Shown here piece by piece: positions 44,346 to 53,519 of a stretch of DNA of 64,000 nucleotides; the first letter of the stretch is position 1, and each line of letters starts with the position of its first letter. Position numbers and translations under genes: made by a program. The DNA lies in assembly GCA_036494815.1 (NCBI GenBank), contig DASXNV010000050.1:1-64000 (forward strand), in the 5' to 3' direction. The DNA is from Poindextera sp036494815 (lineage in GTDB: Bacteria; Pseudomonadota; Alphaproteobacteria; Caulobacterales; Caulobacteraceae). The notes beneath the pieces were generated by a model. It ran no database searches. It saw nothing but the letters and a program-made list of their open reading frames with translations, and was not told where the DNA came from.

Positions 44346-45452
44346 TCAGCTACGCCACCTCAGCACCCCACCCTCCACCGGGTTGACGAAGGCGCGGCTC
44401 TCTCGGCGGCTGGCGGTCCATTCGCGCTTGAGGGCCTGGTACCACTTGGCCTGGCGGTCGGCGTCGTCGATCCACAAGAGGGACGGGTCATAGACCAGAC
44501 CCTCGTTCTGCAGGTTCACCATGGCCGCGTCCTGGCGCAGGAACTTGCGCGCGCCCGAGGCGATGAACGGCTTGAGCAGGGTGAAGGCCCAGTGGTCGGA
44601 CCACATGACTTGGGTGATCCGGGTCTTTTTCTCGGTCACGGGCGTGAGGCAGGTCAGGGACAGCACCTGGCGGGCGCCCACCTCGATATGCTCCCAGCGC
44701 ATGCCGGGCAGGCGGAACACGATCTCGGTCTTGGGCGCGCCGCCCAGGATGCGATAGGCGTAGCTGTTGCTGGATGGGGCGTGGCGGGCCATGGCGAAGC
44801 CGGCCTCGCGCGGCTCGAACGCCTTGGCCTTGTCGTGCTGTGAGGCGGCAGACCGCCACCACCAGTTCTGATGCACATAGGGGCCGTGGGCCGGGTCCAT
44901 CAGCCCGATCACCGCATGGTCGATATGGGCGTCGAACACCATCCGGTCCACCAGCTTGGGCGCGCCTCCGACCACACCAGGGAAGGTAGGCGGCGGCTGG
45001 TCCGGCTCACCGTCGCCGCGCGCGTCCGAGCCCATCCACACGAACACCATCCCTTGGCTTTCGGCAGTGGGATAGCGGCGCACGCGGATGCGGCCCACAT
45101 CCACCTCCTGGCCCTCGACCATGGAGGGGATGGCCGAACAGACCCCGTCGGTGCGGAAACGCCAGCCGTGATAAGGGCACTCCACCACCTCGGCCCCGCC
45201 CGGTTCGCGCACGAGCTTGCCGGCCGACAGCGGCGCGGCGCGATGGGGGCAGATGTCGCGCAGGGCGTAGGCCTCGCCGGCGCGGGTGCGGCCTAAGAGG
45301 ATCGGCTCGCCCAGGATCTCGAAGCGCTGCAGCTTGCCCGGCTTCAGATCCCCGGCCAGGGCGGCGAAATACCAGATGTCGCGCAGGAAACCGTGACCGA
45401 AGCGGGCGACCTCGGCGGCACGGACAGACTTGGCGTCACCTTCGGCCGCCAC
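44346..45452 (-). CDS. Rieske-type aromatic ring-hydroxylating oxygenase
   Basis: 368 residues. N-terminal Rieske 2Fe-2S domain with C-x-H in RDICPHRAAPLSAG and C-x2-H in ECPYHGWRFRTDG. The mononuclear iron site is in FDAHIDHAVIGLMDPAHGPYVHQNWWWRS. Architecture as in single-component or VanA-like O-demethylases. No reductase gene is adjacent. Shares strand and a 3-bp spacing with the DsbD-like gene upstream, so probably cotranscribed, although no functional link is obvious. Substrate unknown. Confidence 0.92.
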   Translation of the reverse strand: MAAEGDAKSVRAAEVARFGHGFLRDIWYFAALAGDLKPGKLQRFEILGEPILLGRTRAGEAYALRDICPHRAAPLSAGKLVREPGGAEVVECPYHGWRFRTDGVCSAIPSMVEGQEVDVGRIRVRRYPTAESQGMVFVWMGSDARGDGEPDQPPPTFPGVVGGAPKLVDRMVFDAHIDHAVIGLMDPAHGPYVHQNWWWRSAASQHDKAKAFEPREAGFAMARHAPSSNSYAYRILGGAPKTEIVFRLPGMRWEHIEVGARQVLSLTCLTPVTEKKTRITQVMWSDHWAFTLLKPFIASGARKFLRQDAAMVNLQNEGLVYDPSLLWIDDADRQAKWYQALKREWTASRRESRAFVNPVEGGVLRWRS

Positions 45453-45455
45453 GTT

Positions 45456-47627
45456 CTAGGCCCCCGCCGCCTTGTCGGCCGCGCTCAGCACGACACCTTC
45501 GGTCAGGATCTGCGGCAGCACCGCCGCCTCCCCGCCCTTGGCGTCGTACATCAGATAGAGCGGCACCCCGGCCCGTCCGTGGTCAGCCAGCACCTTGGCG
45601 ATGACCGGATCGCGATTGGTCCAGTCGCCTTTGAGGTAAACGATCCCGTCCTTAGCGAAGGCGTCCGCGACCTTGCGGCTGGACAAGGCGGCCCGGTCGT
45701 TCACCTGGCAGGTGACGCACCAGGCGGCGGTGAAATTGACAAACACCGGATGGCCTTCTGCGCGCAGGGCGTCGAGCTTGTCCGGCGAGAAAGGCTGCGA
45801 CGCCAGTTCGCCGGCCGCTGGAGCCGCGCCGGAGGCGTTGGCCGCCGCCGCGGGGCTATCGAAGGGCTTCCACCCCAGGGTCGCGATCACGATCGCCAGC
45901 AGGACCGCCCCCGCCACAAAGCCCAGGCCGCCGCCCCGCCCGGCGAACCGGGCGACTTGGGCGCGGCCATAGAGCCAGGCGGCCAATGCGGTCACCACGG
46001 CGGCGGCCAGGAGCCGCGCCAGGCCGAAGGACCCGACCTGTTGGCTGAACACCCACAAGAGCCAGGCGGCGGTGGCGAACATGGGAAAGGCCATGGCCTT
46101 CTTGAACACCTCCATCCAGGCCCCTGGACGCGGCAGCAGGGACAAAAGCCCCGGTGCGAAAGCCACCAGGGTGAAGGGCGCGGCCATGCCCAGGGCCAGG
46201 GCGAAGAAGACGGCTAAGGCCAGGATCGGCGGTTGGGTCAGGGCGTAGCCGATGGCGGGCCCCATAAAGGGCGCCGTGCAGGGCGCGGCCACCGCCACCG
46301 CCAGCACGCCGGTGAACAGGGCGCCCACGGCGTCCCCGCGATCGGCCACCTGCGCGCCGCCCGCCACGGTCTGCAGCGAACCGCCGATCTCGAACAGGCC
46401 GGCCAGGTTCAGGGCCACCAGCAGCATGACCAGGGTCAGGCCGGCGACCACCACCGGCGACTGTAGCTGAAAGCCCCAGCCAGCAGCCTGGCCCGCGGCA
46501 CGAGCGGCGATCACCAACCCCGCCAAGCCCAGAAAGGTCACGACTACGCCGACGAGAAACGCCACGCCCTGGACGCGGGCGTCGCGCGGGCTGTGCGCGT
46601 GGCCGGCCAGCGACACCGCCTTCATGGACAGGATCGGAAACACGCAGGGCATCAGGTTGAGGATCAGCCCGCCGAGAAAGGCGAACACTACCGCGCCAGC
46701 AAGACCGCCCGCCCCCTGGGTTGAAGCTTGAGGCGCTGTCGGCGCGCCAAGGCCTGCTGCTCCCGGCTGAGCCGGGCCGGGCTTGGCGTCGATTTCATAG
46801 GCGCGCGATCCCAGGTCGATCACGCCCTGCAGGTGGGCCAGCCCTTGACCCGACTTGAAGGCCGAACCCGGCGCCAGGTTCAGGGTCAGGCCGTCCGGGC
46901 CACGCTCCAGGGTCTGAGGCTGGGGGTGGTCGATGGCCGCCGAGTCGTAGGGATAGAAATAGGCGGCGGGGAAATTCCCCCCCCTGACCGGCGCGCCGGT
47001 GATGCTGAGCTTGATGGCGGCGCTGCTCGCGGTCATCACCGCCGTCAGGGGCCCCGGCTGGGGCGCCCTGGCCAGGGTGACGGCGATCCGCGCGCCCCAG
47101 GCGGCGTCCGGCGGTGGCGGCGCGGCGACCACCGGCAGGGTCAGGGTCAGGTTGGCGTCCTCTGGGACGCACACGTCCTTGCACACCAGATAGGCTGCGG
47201 CGGCCTTCAGGGTGACGCTGGTTGCGGGCCTGGCGTCCGCCGGCGCGGTCAGGGTCTGGGGCAGAAGCACCTCGCCCTCATAGCCGTAGTCCATCAGAGG
47301 GCCGGTGCGCAGCTGGCGCGGTTTGGGCCAGGTCAGCTCGCCAGTCTTCCATCCGGCCGGCAACATCCAGGTCACCGTGGTCGCCTGGCCGGAATCCCCG
47401 GGGTTGCGCCAATAGGTATGCCAACCGGGCTGGATCTGCTGGCGCAGGGCCACATGCACGCTGCCGCCGGGCTGCACCCCCGTTGAGTCCGCGACCAGCT
47501 GGGCCTGCACATGGCGGGCGCCGAGCTGTTCAGGTGGCGCGGAATCGGCGCGGGCGGCGCCGGCCAGGCACAGGCTCAGGCCCACAACCGTGGCCCCGAC
47601 AATCTTCACAAAGGCGCGAATGGTCAT
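45456..47627 (-). CDS. DsbD/ScsB-like thiol:disulphide interchange protein
   Basis: About 723 residues from ATG 47627, with AGGAAG. Signal peptide, then an N-terminal periplasmic domain (~35-290) with a Cys pair in AAYLVCKDVCVPEDANLTL. A membrane part of about eight helices carries the paired cysteines in LNLMPCVFPILSMKAVSL and VAAPCTAPFMGPAIGYAL. The C-terminal thioredoxin domain has CVTC in NFTAAWCVTCQVNDR. It carries reducing power from the cytoplasm to the periplasm, for cytochrome c maturation or for repair partners such as the periplasmic MsrA encoded further on. Confidence 0.92.
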   Translation of the reverse strand: MTIRAFVKIVGATVVGLSLCLAGAARADSAPPEQLGARHVQAQLVADSTGVQPGGSVHVALRQQIQPGWHTYWRNPGDSGQATTVTWMLPAGWKTGELTWPKPRQLRTGPLMDYGYEGEVLLPQTLTAPADARPATSVTLKAAAAYLVCKDVCVPEDANLTLTLPVVAAPPPPDAAWGARIAVTLARAPQPGPLTAVMTASSAAIKLSITGAPVRGGNFPAAYFYPYDSAAIDHPQPQTLERGPDGLTLNLAPGSAFKSGQGLAHLQGVIDLGSRAYEIDAKPGPAQPGAAGLGAPTAPQASTQGAGGLAGAVVFAFLGGLILNLMPCVFPILSMKAVSLAGHAHSPRDARVQGVAFLVGVVVTFLGLAGLVIAARAAGQAAGWGFQLQSPVVVAGLTLVMLLVALNLAGLFEIGGSLQTVAGGAQVADRGDAVGALFTGVLAVAVAAPCTAPFMGPAIGYALTQPPILALAVFFALALGMAAPFTLVAFAPGLLSLLPRPGAWMEVFKKAMAFPMFATAAWLLWVFSQQVGSFGLARLLAAAVVTALAAWLYGRAQVARFAGRGGGLGFVAGAVLLAIVIATLGWKPFDSPAAAANASGAAPAAGELASQPFSPDKLDALRAEGHPVFVNFTAAWCVTCQVNDRAALSSRKVADAFAKDGIVYLKGDWTNRDPVIAKVLADHGRAGVPLYLMYDAKGGEAAVLPQILTEGVVLSAADKAAGA

Positions 47628-47760
47628 GAGCTTCCTATGGCACAAGCAGAACGATCAGGCACGAGGCCAGACGCCTCACCTATCCACTTCGGGGCTGAAC
47701 GTGTTTGAGTTACGAATCGGCCCGCACGCGTGGATCGAATTTCGACGACAAGGAGCGCCC

Positions 47761-48159
47761 ATGCCCGGCTATTTCGAGGATATTGAGGTCGGGCAGGTGG
47801 TGTCCCTGGGCGCCATGGTGGTCGATGACGAGGTGCTGAACGACTTCATCGCCGCCTTCGCTCCCGCCCGCGACCCCGACCATGGGGCGCCGGACGCCCT
47901 GATCTACGCCATCTGGTCGCGGCTGGACGGGCAGACCTCAGCCGACTGGCCCCAGACCAAGCGCCTGGCCGTGGACGCCCTGCGCTGGGCGCGCAATCCG
48001 CCCTCGGGCGAACTGTTGCGCGGCCGCATGACGGTGCTGGGCAAGGATCAGGTGGGCGAGGCCAAGGGCATCGTCATCGCCCAGCACGACCTGTTGGACG
48101 AAGCTGGCCGGCTGGTGTTTTCCTGCCTGACCCGCAGCGTGTTCGTCTGTCGGGGGTAA
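47761..48159 (+). CDS. MaoC-like hotdog-fold protein
   Basis: 132 residues from ATG 47761, with AAGGAG upstream. Opening MPGYFEDIEVGQVVSLGAMVVDDEVLNDFIAAFAP is the MaoC-type hotdog start. The usual catalytic D-x-N-P-x-H is replaced by ARDPDHGAPDAL, so the active site is altered and dehydratase activity is uncertain. The end AKGIVIAQHDLLDEAGRLVFSCLTRSVFVCR is the hotdog C-terminal strand pair. It converges with sapC and shares a hairpin with it. Confidence 0.78.
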   Translation: MPGYFEDIEVGQVVSLGAMVVDDEVLNDFIAAFAPARDPDHGAPDALIYAIWSRLDGQTSADWPQTKRLAVDALRWARNPPSGELLRGRMTVLGKDQVGEAKGIVIAQHDLLDEAGRLVFSCLTRSVFVCRG

Positions 48160-48164
48160 TAAAA

Positions 48165-48192
48165 TCCCTTCTCCCGCAGGGGGGAGAAGGGA
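48165..48192. terminator. bidirectional hairpin between convergent genes
   Basis: An 11-bp perfect stem TCCCTTCTCCC / GGGAGAAGGGA closes a six-base loop, right after the MaoC-like stop and just before the sapC stop. T runs are weak. It also resembles the dispersed palindromes seen at 25243. Confidence 0.55.
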
Positions 48193-48203
48193 GATCGATC
48201 GCC

Positions 48204-49001
48204 TTACGCGTTGCCGGCCGGCGTGACGGCGGCCACATTCCCGCGCAGCATGGACTCTGAGATGATCCTGTCCCAGCCGTACAGTGAGTTGAGGTGGGCA
48301 TAGATCTGATTGAGCCCGCCGTTGTCGCGCAGCTCGACGAATTTCTCGGCCGGTAGGGCGTTCAGCTTGGCTTCCGAGATCGCGTAATATTCGGCGATCA
48401 GCACCGGGGCGGCGGCGTCGCCGGTCTTGGGGTCGCGCGGGGTGAAGGTGGTCTGCTTGGTCTCGAACAGATCCAGCTCCCTGAGCATCGAGACGAAAGA
48501 GTCGGTGCGGGTCCGGTCCTGGTCGAACTGGCCGCAGAAATCGATGCAGCTCTTGGTGAAGGCGGTGGGTTCGCCGTTCTCGAACAGCATCACGTCCGGC
48601 TTGTCTTCTGTCCACAGATCGGCGTCGCGGTCGATGCAGATCACCGTGCGCTGCAGCTGGTCGTCGCGGGCGCCGACGAACGGATAGCGGCGAATGAAGG
48701 CGGGGACATAGCAGCCGGCGCGGTAGCCGCCCTTGTTGTCCACATAGAGGTTCTCGCCCTCCTGCAGACCCATCACCGCCAGGGGCGAATAGTTTTCACC
48801 GGCGAAGATGATCGGATAGCTGACCCCGGCCGGGCCGAACTCGCCCACATGCAATGGCACGAAATGTTGTTTGGCGGCGAAGCTGAACGGCGTGTCGATC
48901 CGCTTCATGCCCAGCTTGGCGTGCTTCTCAGCGTCCAGGGGCTCGGGCCGACTATAGAGCAGCACTGTGCCAGCTAGGGGGGATTCGTTCTGGGCAGCCA
49001 T
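48204..49001 (-). CDS. SapC family protein
   Basis: 265 residues from ATG 49001. SapC signature: FAAKQHFVPLHVGEFGPAGVSYPIIFAGENYSPLAVMGLQEGENLYVDNKGGYRAGCYVPAFIRRYPFV, then VMLFENGEPTAFTKSCIDFCGQFDQDRTRTD. The name comes from the Campylobacter S-layer locus. In caulobacters these proteins are common and their role is unknown. No S-layer genes are nearby. No signal peptide seen. The C-terminal third contains LNQIYAHLNSLYGWDRI, usual for the family. Confidence 0.9.
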   Translation of the reverse strand: MAAQNESPLAGTVLLYSRPEPLDAEKHAKLGMKRIDTPFSFAAKQHFVPLHVGEFGPAGVSYPIIFAGENYSPLAVMGLQEGENLYVDNKGGYRAGCYVPAFIRRYPFVGARDDQLQRTVICIDRDADLWTEDKPDVMLFENGEPTAFTKSCIDFCGQFDQDRTRTDSFVSMLRELDLFETKQTTFTPRDPKTGDAAAPVLIAEYYAISEAKLNALPAEKFVELRDNGGLNQIYAHLNSLYGWDRIISESMLRGNVAAVTPAGNA

Positions 49002-49164
49002 GGAGAACCTGTCTGGGCGTGGAGTCGCGCAAGCGCGCGGGTCGCCGGCTTCTAGCGGATCGGCCGGGTTCCGGCAATGCGCGCCCAAAACCAGCCGATT
49101 TGAGCTTGCTTCGCGCCACGTCACCCGCCTCAATGTCGGCCAAATAGAGAGAGGGACGCGCGCC

Positions 49165-50013
49165 ATGGCCATCGCCTATCCGGAGATTCTGCAGCTGAAG
49201 AACGAGGGGCAGACCTTCTCGTGGACAGCCAAGGACTCCATCCTCTACGCCCTTGGCGTGGGCCTGGGACACGACCCGCTGAACGACGACGAGCGCGCCT
49301 TCGTCTATGAAAAGGACCTCAAGCCGGTGCCCAGCCAGGCGGGCGTGGTGGCCTGGGGCGCAAACGCCGGGTCGACCGGCATCAACTATCTGATGGTGGT
49401 GGACGGCGAGCGGAAGATCGTCTTCCACAAGCCACTGCCCACCTCGGGCTCGGTGGTCGCCTCCAGCCGCATCCTGGGCGCCTGGGACAAGGGCGCCGGC
49501 AAGGGCGCGGTGGTGGTGTCGGAAACCGACCTGAAGGATGCGGCCACGGGCGAACTGATGCTGACCATCACCGGCTCGACCTTCGCCCGCGGCGATGGTG
49601 GTTTCGGCGGCCCCTCCGAAGGCCAGCCCGAGCCCCACCCTGTGCCGACCCGGGCGCCTGACCAGTCAGTGGACATTCAAACCCGTGAGGATCAGGCGGT
49701 GATCTATCGCCTGTCCGGCGACTACAACCCCCTGCACATCGACCCCGCCATCGCCAAGATGGCCGGTTTCGCCAAGCCGATCCTGCACGGCATGTGCACC
49801 TATGGGATCACTTGCCGCGCGGTGCTGCAGACCTATGCCGGCTTCGATCCGTCGAAGTTCAAGAGCCATCAGGCCCGCTTCTCCGCGCCGGTCTATCCCG
49901 GCGAGACCATCACCGTGGACCTGTGGAAAGACGGCGATGTGATTTCGTTCGAAGCTCGGATCAAGGATCGCGGCGTCACCGTGATCAAGAACGGCAAGAC
50001 CGTGCTGGGCTGA
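49165..50013 (+). CDS. MaoC family 2-enoyl-CoA hydratase (hydratase 2 type)
   Basis: 282 residues from ATG 49165, with GAGAGAGGGA upstream. Double hotdog protein of the peroxisomal MFE-2 hydratase type: N-terminal FSWTAKDSILYALGVGLG, and in the C-terminal half the hydratase-2 motif YRLSGDYNPLHIDPAIAKMAGFAKPILHGMCTYGI, with the catalytic Asp and His. It would make (R)-3-hydroxyacyl-CoA from enoyl-CoA. Divergent from sapC. May serve fatty-acid breakdown with the acyl-CoA dehydrogenase and thiolase elsewhere in the window. Confidence 0.93.
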   Translation: MAIAYPEILQLKNEGQTFSWTAKDSILYALGVGLGHDPLNDDERAFVYEKDLKPVPSQAGVVAWGANAGSTGINYLMVVDGERKIVFHKPLPTSGSVVASSRILGAWDKGAGKGAVVVSETDLKDAATGELMLTITGSTFARGDGGFGGPSEGQPEPHPVPTRAPDQSVDIQTREDQAVIYRLSGDYNPLHIDPAIAKMAGFAKPILHGMCTYGITCRAVLQTYAGFDPSKFKSHQARFSAPVYPGETITVDLWKDGDVISFEARIKDRGVTVIKNGKTVLG

Positions 50014-50099
50014 GCCACGCCAGGGAGTGTCATAAAGCCCATGGTGAGGCCGCTCGGCGGGAGCGCGCGCCGCGTTAGTCAGGATACGGAATAGAATCG

Positions 50100-50906
50100 A
50101 TGAAGCGAATTTTTGTGGCCGCCTTGATGGGGGCTGCGCTGGCCCTGCCCGGCGCCATGGCCCAGACGCCGGCTCCGGCTCCGGCTCGGGGTCCCGGCTA
50201 TTTGGCGGCCGACGCGATCCCTCGGACCTTGAAGATTCTGCCGCCCCCGCCGGCGGCGGGGTCCGGCCGACAGGCCGACGACACCGCCATCTTCCAGGCC
50301 ACGCGCAAGCTGAAGGGCGAGCCCCGCTGGGACCTGGCGACCGCCGACGCCGACCTGCGGCCAGAGACCGTGCTGACCGCCGTCGCCTGCGACATCGGCG
50401 TGACCCTGGACGCGCAGAATGCGCCGACCCTGATGAGCCTGCTGCGCCGCTCGGGCGCCGATTCCTACGCGGCGTTCAATCCGCCCAAGGATTTCTATGC
50501 CCGCCCCCGCCCCTATATGGCGCCGGGCGCCGGCGATGCGCCGATCTGCGTGGCCAAGTCCGACGCCCTGGCCAAGAGCGCGTCCTATCCGTCGGGCCAT
50601 TCGACCGTCAGCTGGGCCTGGGGCCTGATCCTGGCCGAATTGGCTCCTGACCGGGCCACCGAAATCCTGGCCCGGGCGCGCTCCATCGGCGAAAGTCGCA
50701 TCGTCTGCGGCGTGCACTATCTCAGTGACGTTGAGGCCGGCCGCACCACCGGCTCGATCCTGGTGGCCGCCCTGCACGGCGACGCCGCCTTCCGGGCCGA
50801 CCTGGACAAGGCCCGCGCCGAAGTCGTCGCCGCCCGCGCTGCTGCGCACACGGCGCCCGGCCAGTGCTCGGTCGCAGATGCAGCGGCGGCGCACCCGCCC
50901 TATTGA
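50100..50906 (+). CDS. class A acid phosphatase (PAP2 superfamily)
   Basis: 268 residues. Signal peptide MKRIFVAALMGAALALPGAMAQ. The tripartite phosphatase signature is complete: KDFYARPRPY, ASYPSGHSTVSWAWG and GESRIVCGVHYLSDVEAG. This motif set belongs to PhoC-like class A nonspecific acid phosphatases in the periplasm. The C-terminus has one further cysteine. Transcribed alone, it ends 2 bp before the convergent acetyltransferase stop. Confidence 0.93.
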   Translation: MKRIFVAALMGAALALPGAMAQTPAPAPARGPGYLAADAIPRTLKILPPPPAAGSGRQADDTAIFQATRKLKGEPRWDLATADADLRPETVLTAVACDIGVTLDAQNAPTLMSLLRRSGADSYAAFNPPKDFYARPRPYMAPGAGDAPICVAKSDALAKSASYPSGHSTVSWAWGLILAELAPDRATEILARARSIGESRIVCGVHYLSDVEAGRTTGSILVAALHGDAAFRADLDKARAEVVAARAAAHTAPGQCSVADAAAAHPPY

Positions 50907-50907
50907 A

Positions 50908-51441
50908 TCATCGCCGCTTGAAATAAACCACGTGCGCCCGCAGCGGATGATCCTGCGCCAGTTTCGGGTGATCGAAGTCTCGCGCCTCGTCGCGCCGCAA
51001 ACCGATCCGGCTCATCACGGCCTGGGACTTCAAATTGGAGCGGGCGGTAAAGCTGACGATCTCCGCAACGTCCAGATTGGCCAGGCCCCAGGCCAGCGCC
51101 GCCGCCGCGCCCTCGGCGGCATAGCCCCGGCCCCAGGCGTCGGGCGACAGCCGCCACCCGATTTCAACGCCGGACGCGAACGGCAGGGGCGAGTCGGCCA
51201 GGATCGGCAAAAGGCCAATCAAGCCGACCAGCACCCCGTCCGCCTTGCGTTCGGCCGCCCAGAAGCCGTAGCCGTGGGCGGCGATACAGGCGTCGATGCG
51301 ATCGACCAGGGCGTCGGAGGACGCGCGGTTCTGAACCCCGCCCAGCCAGTCGCCCACCCGGGGATCGGCGTTGATCGCCGAGATGGCGTCGCGGTCGGCG
51401 TCCGTCGGCGCCCGCAGAACAAGGCGGGCGGTCTTGATCAT
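50908..51441 (-). CDS. GNAT family N-acetyltransferase
   Basis: 177 residues from ATG 51441, overlapping the aguB stop (ATGA). RimJ/RimL-like GNAT: IKTARLVLRAPTDADRDAISA, VEIGWRLSPDAWGRGYAAEGAAAALAWGL (acetyl-CoA-binding R-G-Y-A-x-E) and IVSFTARSNLKSQAVMSRIGL. Third gene of the agmatine operon. Acetylation of putrescine or another polyamine product is a reasonable but untested guess from context. RimL-like enzymes otherwise modify protein N-termini or small amines. Confidence 0.88.
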   Translation of the reverse strand: MIKTARLVLRAPTDADRDAISAINADPRVGDWLGGVQNRASSDALVDRIDACIAAHGYGFWAAERKADGVLVGLIGLLPILADSPLPFASGVEIGWRLSPDAWGRGYAAEGAAAALAWGLANLDVAEIVSFTARSNLKSQAVMSRIGLRRDEARDFDHPKLAQDHPLRAHVVYFKRR

Positions 51442-52316
51442 GCCGGGCGAGGTTGGGCCAGGGCGCCATAGAGGTCCGGCCGCCGGTCGCGGAAGAATCC
51501 CCAAGCGGCGCGGTGGGTGGCCAGGAAATCGAGGTCGAAGCTGGCGCTGACAATTCCCTCATCGTCACGCCCCAGTTCCGAAACCAGATCCCCACGATGA
51601 TTGGCGATGAAGCTGGAGCCATAGAACCGCTGGCCGCCGCCGGGATAACCGGACCAGGGCTCGAAGCCAGTGCGGTTGGCGCCGATCACCGGGATGATGT
51701 TGGACACGGCATGACCCTGCATGGCCCGTCGCCAGGGCAAGGCGGTGTCCAGGGTCGGATCGTGCGGCTCAGAGCCGATGGCCGTGGGGTAGAACAGCAC
51801 CTCTGCGCCCATCAGGGCCATGGCCCGAGCGCATTCCGGATACCACTGGTCCCAGCAGATACCGACCCCCAGGCGGCCGAACTGCGTGTCCCAGACCCGA
51901 AAGCCGGTGTCGCCCGGCCGGAAATAGTATTTCTCCATATAGCCCGGCCCATCGGGAATATGGCTTTTGCGATAGAGGCCGAGGGCCGAGCCGTCCGCGT
52001 CCAGCATCACCAGGCTGTTGAAATAGTGCGGCCCCTCGCGCTCGAAGATCGACACCGGAATGACCACGCCCAACTCGGCGGCGACGGGCGCCAAGGCGGT
52101 GACGCAGGGGTGCTCGCGCCAAGGATGGGCGGTGGCGAACCAGCGCTCCTCCTGGGTCACGCAGAAATAGGGGCCCTGGAACAGCTCGGATGGCAGGATC
52201 ACCTGAGCGCCGCCAGCTGCGGCCTGGCGGATCAGGTCGATAGTGCGGGCGATATTGTCTTGCTGGTCGTCGCCGTAATGGGTCTGCAGAGCGGCGACAC
52301 TTATGGTGCGGCTCAT
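51438..52316 (-). CDS. aguB: N-carbamoylputrescine amidase
   Basis: 292 residues of the nitrilase superfamily. Converts N-carbamoylputrescine to putrescine, carbon dioxide and ammonia. Triad residues: Glu in VILPSELFQGPYFC, Lys in LYRKSHIPDGPGYMEKYYFRPGDTGF and Cys in GVGICWDQWYPECAR. The GPYFC and EKYYF segments are specific to AguB. The start overlaps the aguA stop by 4 bp, so the two steps are translationally coupled. Confidence 0.96.
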   Translation of the reverse strand: MSRTISVAALQTHYGDDQQDNIARTIDLIRQAAAGGAQVILPSELFQGPYFCVTQEERWFATAHPWREHPCVTALAPVAAELGVVIPVSIFEREGPHYFNSLVMLDADGSALGLYRKSHIPDGPGYMEKYYFRPGDTGFRVWDTQFGRLGVGICWDQWYPECARAMALMGAEVLFYPTAIGSEPHDPTLDTALPWRRAMQGHAVSNIIPVIGANRTGFEPWSGYPGGGQRFYGSSFIANHRGDLVSELGRDDEGIVSASFDLDFLATHRAAWGFFRDRRPDLYGALAQPRPA

Positions 52317-53320
52317 GCCGGCTCCTGCTGGCTGATACAGTGGAAGGAGCCCCCGCCGGTGAGAAGCGCGCGCGAGGGCAGGCCGATCACCGTGCGTTCC
52401 GGGAACAGGCTGCGCAGGGCGTCGAGGGCGAAGCCGGCGGCGGGGCCGTCGTCATAGAGCGGCGCGATCACCGCCTCGTTGGCGACGATGAAGTTCATGT
52501 GCGAGGCTGGGACCACCTCGCCGTCGTCGTTTTCCACCCGTCCCGGCGAAGCGATGCGCGAGACCTGCAGCGGCGCCCCGCGGCCACCGGTCATGCTGGC
52601 CAGTTGGCGGGCGGCCTCGTCATAGACCTCGGCGTTGGGATCATCGCGGCCGAACGCCACCGGGCAGGCGACCACGCCGGGGGCGACAAAGCGGGCCAGA
52701 TTGTCCACATGGCCATCGGTATGGTCGTTGACCAGGCCGTCGCCCAGCCAAAGCACCTTATGCACGCCCAGCGCCTGAGCCAGGGCGACCTCGGCTTCAG
52801 CCTCGCTCCAGCCCGGGTTTCGGTTGGGATTGAGCAGGCATTGGCGGGTGGTCAAGACCGCGCCGAAACCGTCGTGATCCAGCGCGCCGCCCTCCAGCAC
52901 GAAATCGTTGCGGCCGAGCTCCACGCCAGAGGCGGCGGCGATCTGTTCGGCGACGGTGTCGTCGCCGTCGAGCACATATTTGCCGCCCCAGCCATTGAAG
53001 CGGAAACTCGCCGCGCCCAATCGCTGGTCGGCCCGCGTAAAGATGGGGCCGGTGTCGCGCAGCCATATGTCGCCAAATTGGCCGCGAACGATTTCGACGC
53101 CCATGACATCCGCCAGCAGGCCACGCGCCGCCGCCTCGGCCGCATCGCCGCAGACCAGCAGACGCACCCGCTCCGCGCCCGGTCCAGCCAAGGCTCTCGC
53201 CAGAGCCGAGACCTCGGCCTGGGCGGGCTCAAGATTGTCCTCCCACAGTTCGGCGTGGCTGGGAAAGCCCAGCCAAAGCGCCTGGTGCGGCGACCATTCG
53301 GCGGGCACGGTCAGGGTCAT
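52313..53320 (-). CDS. aguA: agmatine deiminase
   Basis: 335 residues. Hydrolyses agmatine to N-carbamoylputrescine and ammonia. Guanidine-group modifying fold with WLRDTGPIF, the catalytic His in GDGLVNDHTDGHVDNLARF, Glu in FVLEGGALDHDG and the nucleophilic Cys in GGGSFHCISQQEPA near the C-terminus. First gene of aguA-aguB-GNAT. A hairpin at 53413-53440 separates it from msrA. Confidence 0.96.
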   Translation of the reverse strand: MTLTVPAEWSPHQALWLGFPSHAELWEDNLEPAQAEVSALARALAGPGAERVRLLVCGDAAEAAARGLLADVMGVEIVRGQFGDIWLRDTGPIFTRADQRLGAASFRFNGWGGKYVLDGDDTVAEQIAAASGVELGRNDFVLEGGALDHDGFGAVLTTRQCLLNPNRNPGWSEAEAEVALAQALGVHKVLWLGDGLVNDHTDGHVDNLARFVAPGVVACPVAFGRDDPNAEVYDEAARQLASMTGGRGAPLQVSRIASPGRVENDDGEVVPASHMNFIVANEAVIAPLYDDGPAAGFALDALRSLFPERTVIGLPSRALLTGGGSFHCISQQEPA

Positions 53321-53412
53321 GTCGACCTTTCAGAAGGATCTTAACGAGAACCCGCGCAGCTAAGACCGAGCCCGGCGGGCGTCAAGCTATGGCGAAATCT
53401 TAGTCAAAGGAA

Positions 53413-53440
53413 AGAAGCGGCCTGTCGCCACGCCGCTTCT
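53413..53440 (-). terminator. hairpin downstream of msrA
   Basis: A nine-base stem AGAAGCGGC / GCCGCTTCT with a ten-base loop, followed on the minus strand by TTCCTTT. Lies ~80 bp after the msrA stop and ~95 bp before aguA. A terminator is likely, but a leader role for aguA cannot be excluded. Confidence 0.45.
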
Positions 53441-53519
53441 ATAGTCGATCGAAGCTGAGATGCGCCCTTCGGAGGGGGGTGAAGAAAAATGCGACGTCGC
53501 TTTCCGCCCGCGTCCAGCT

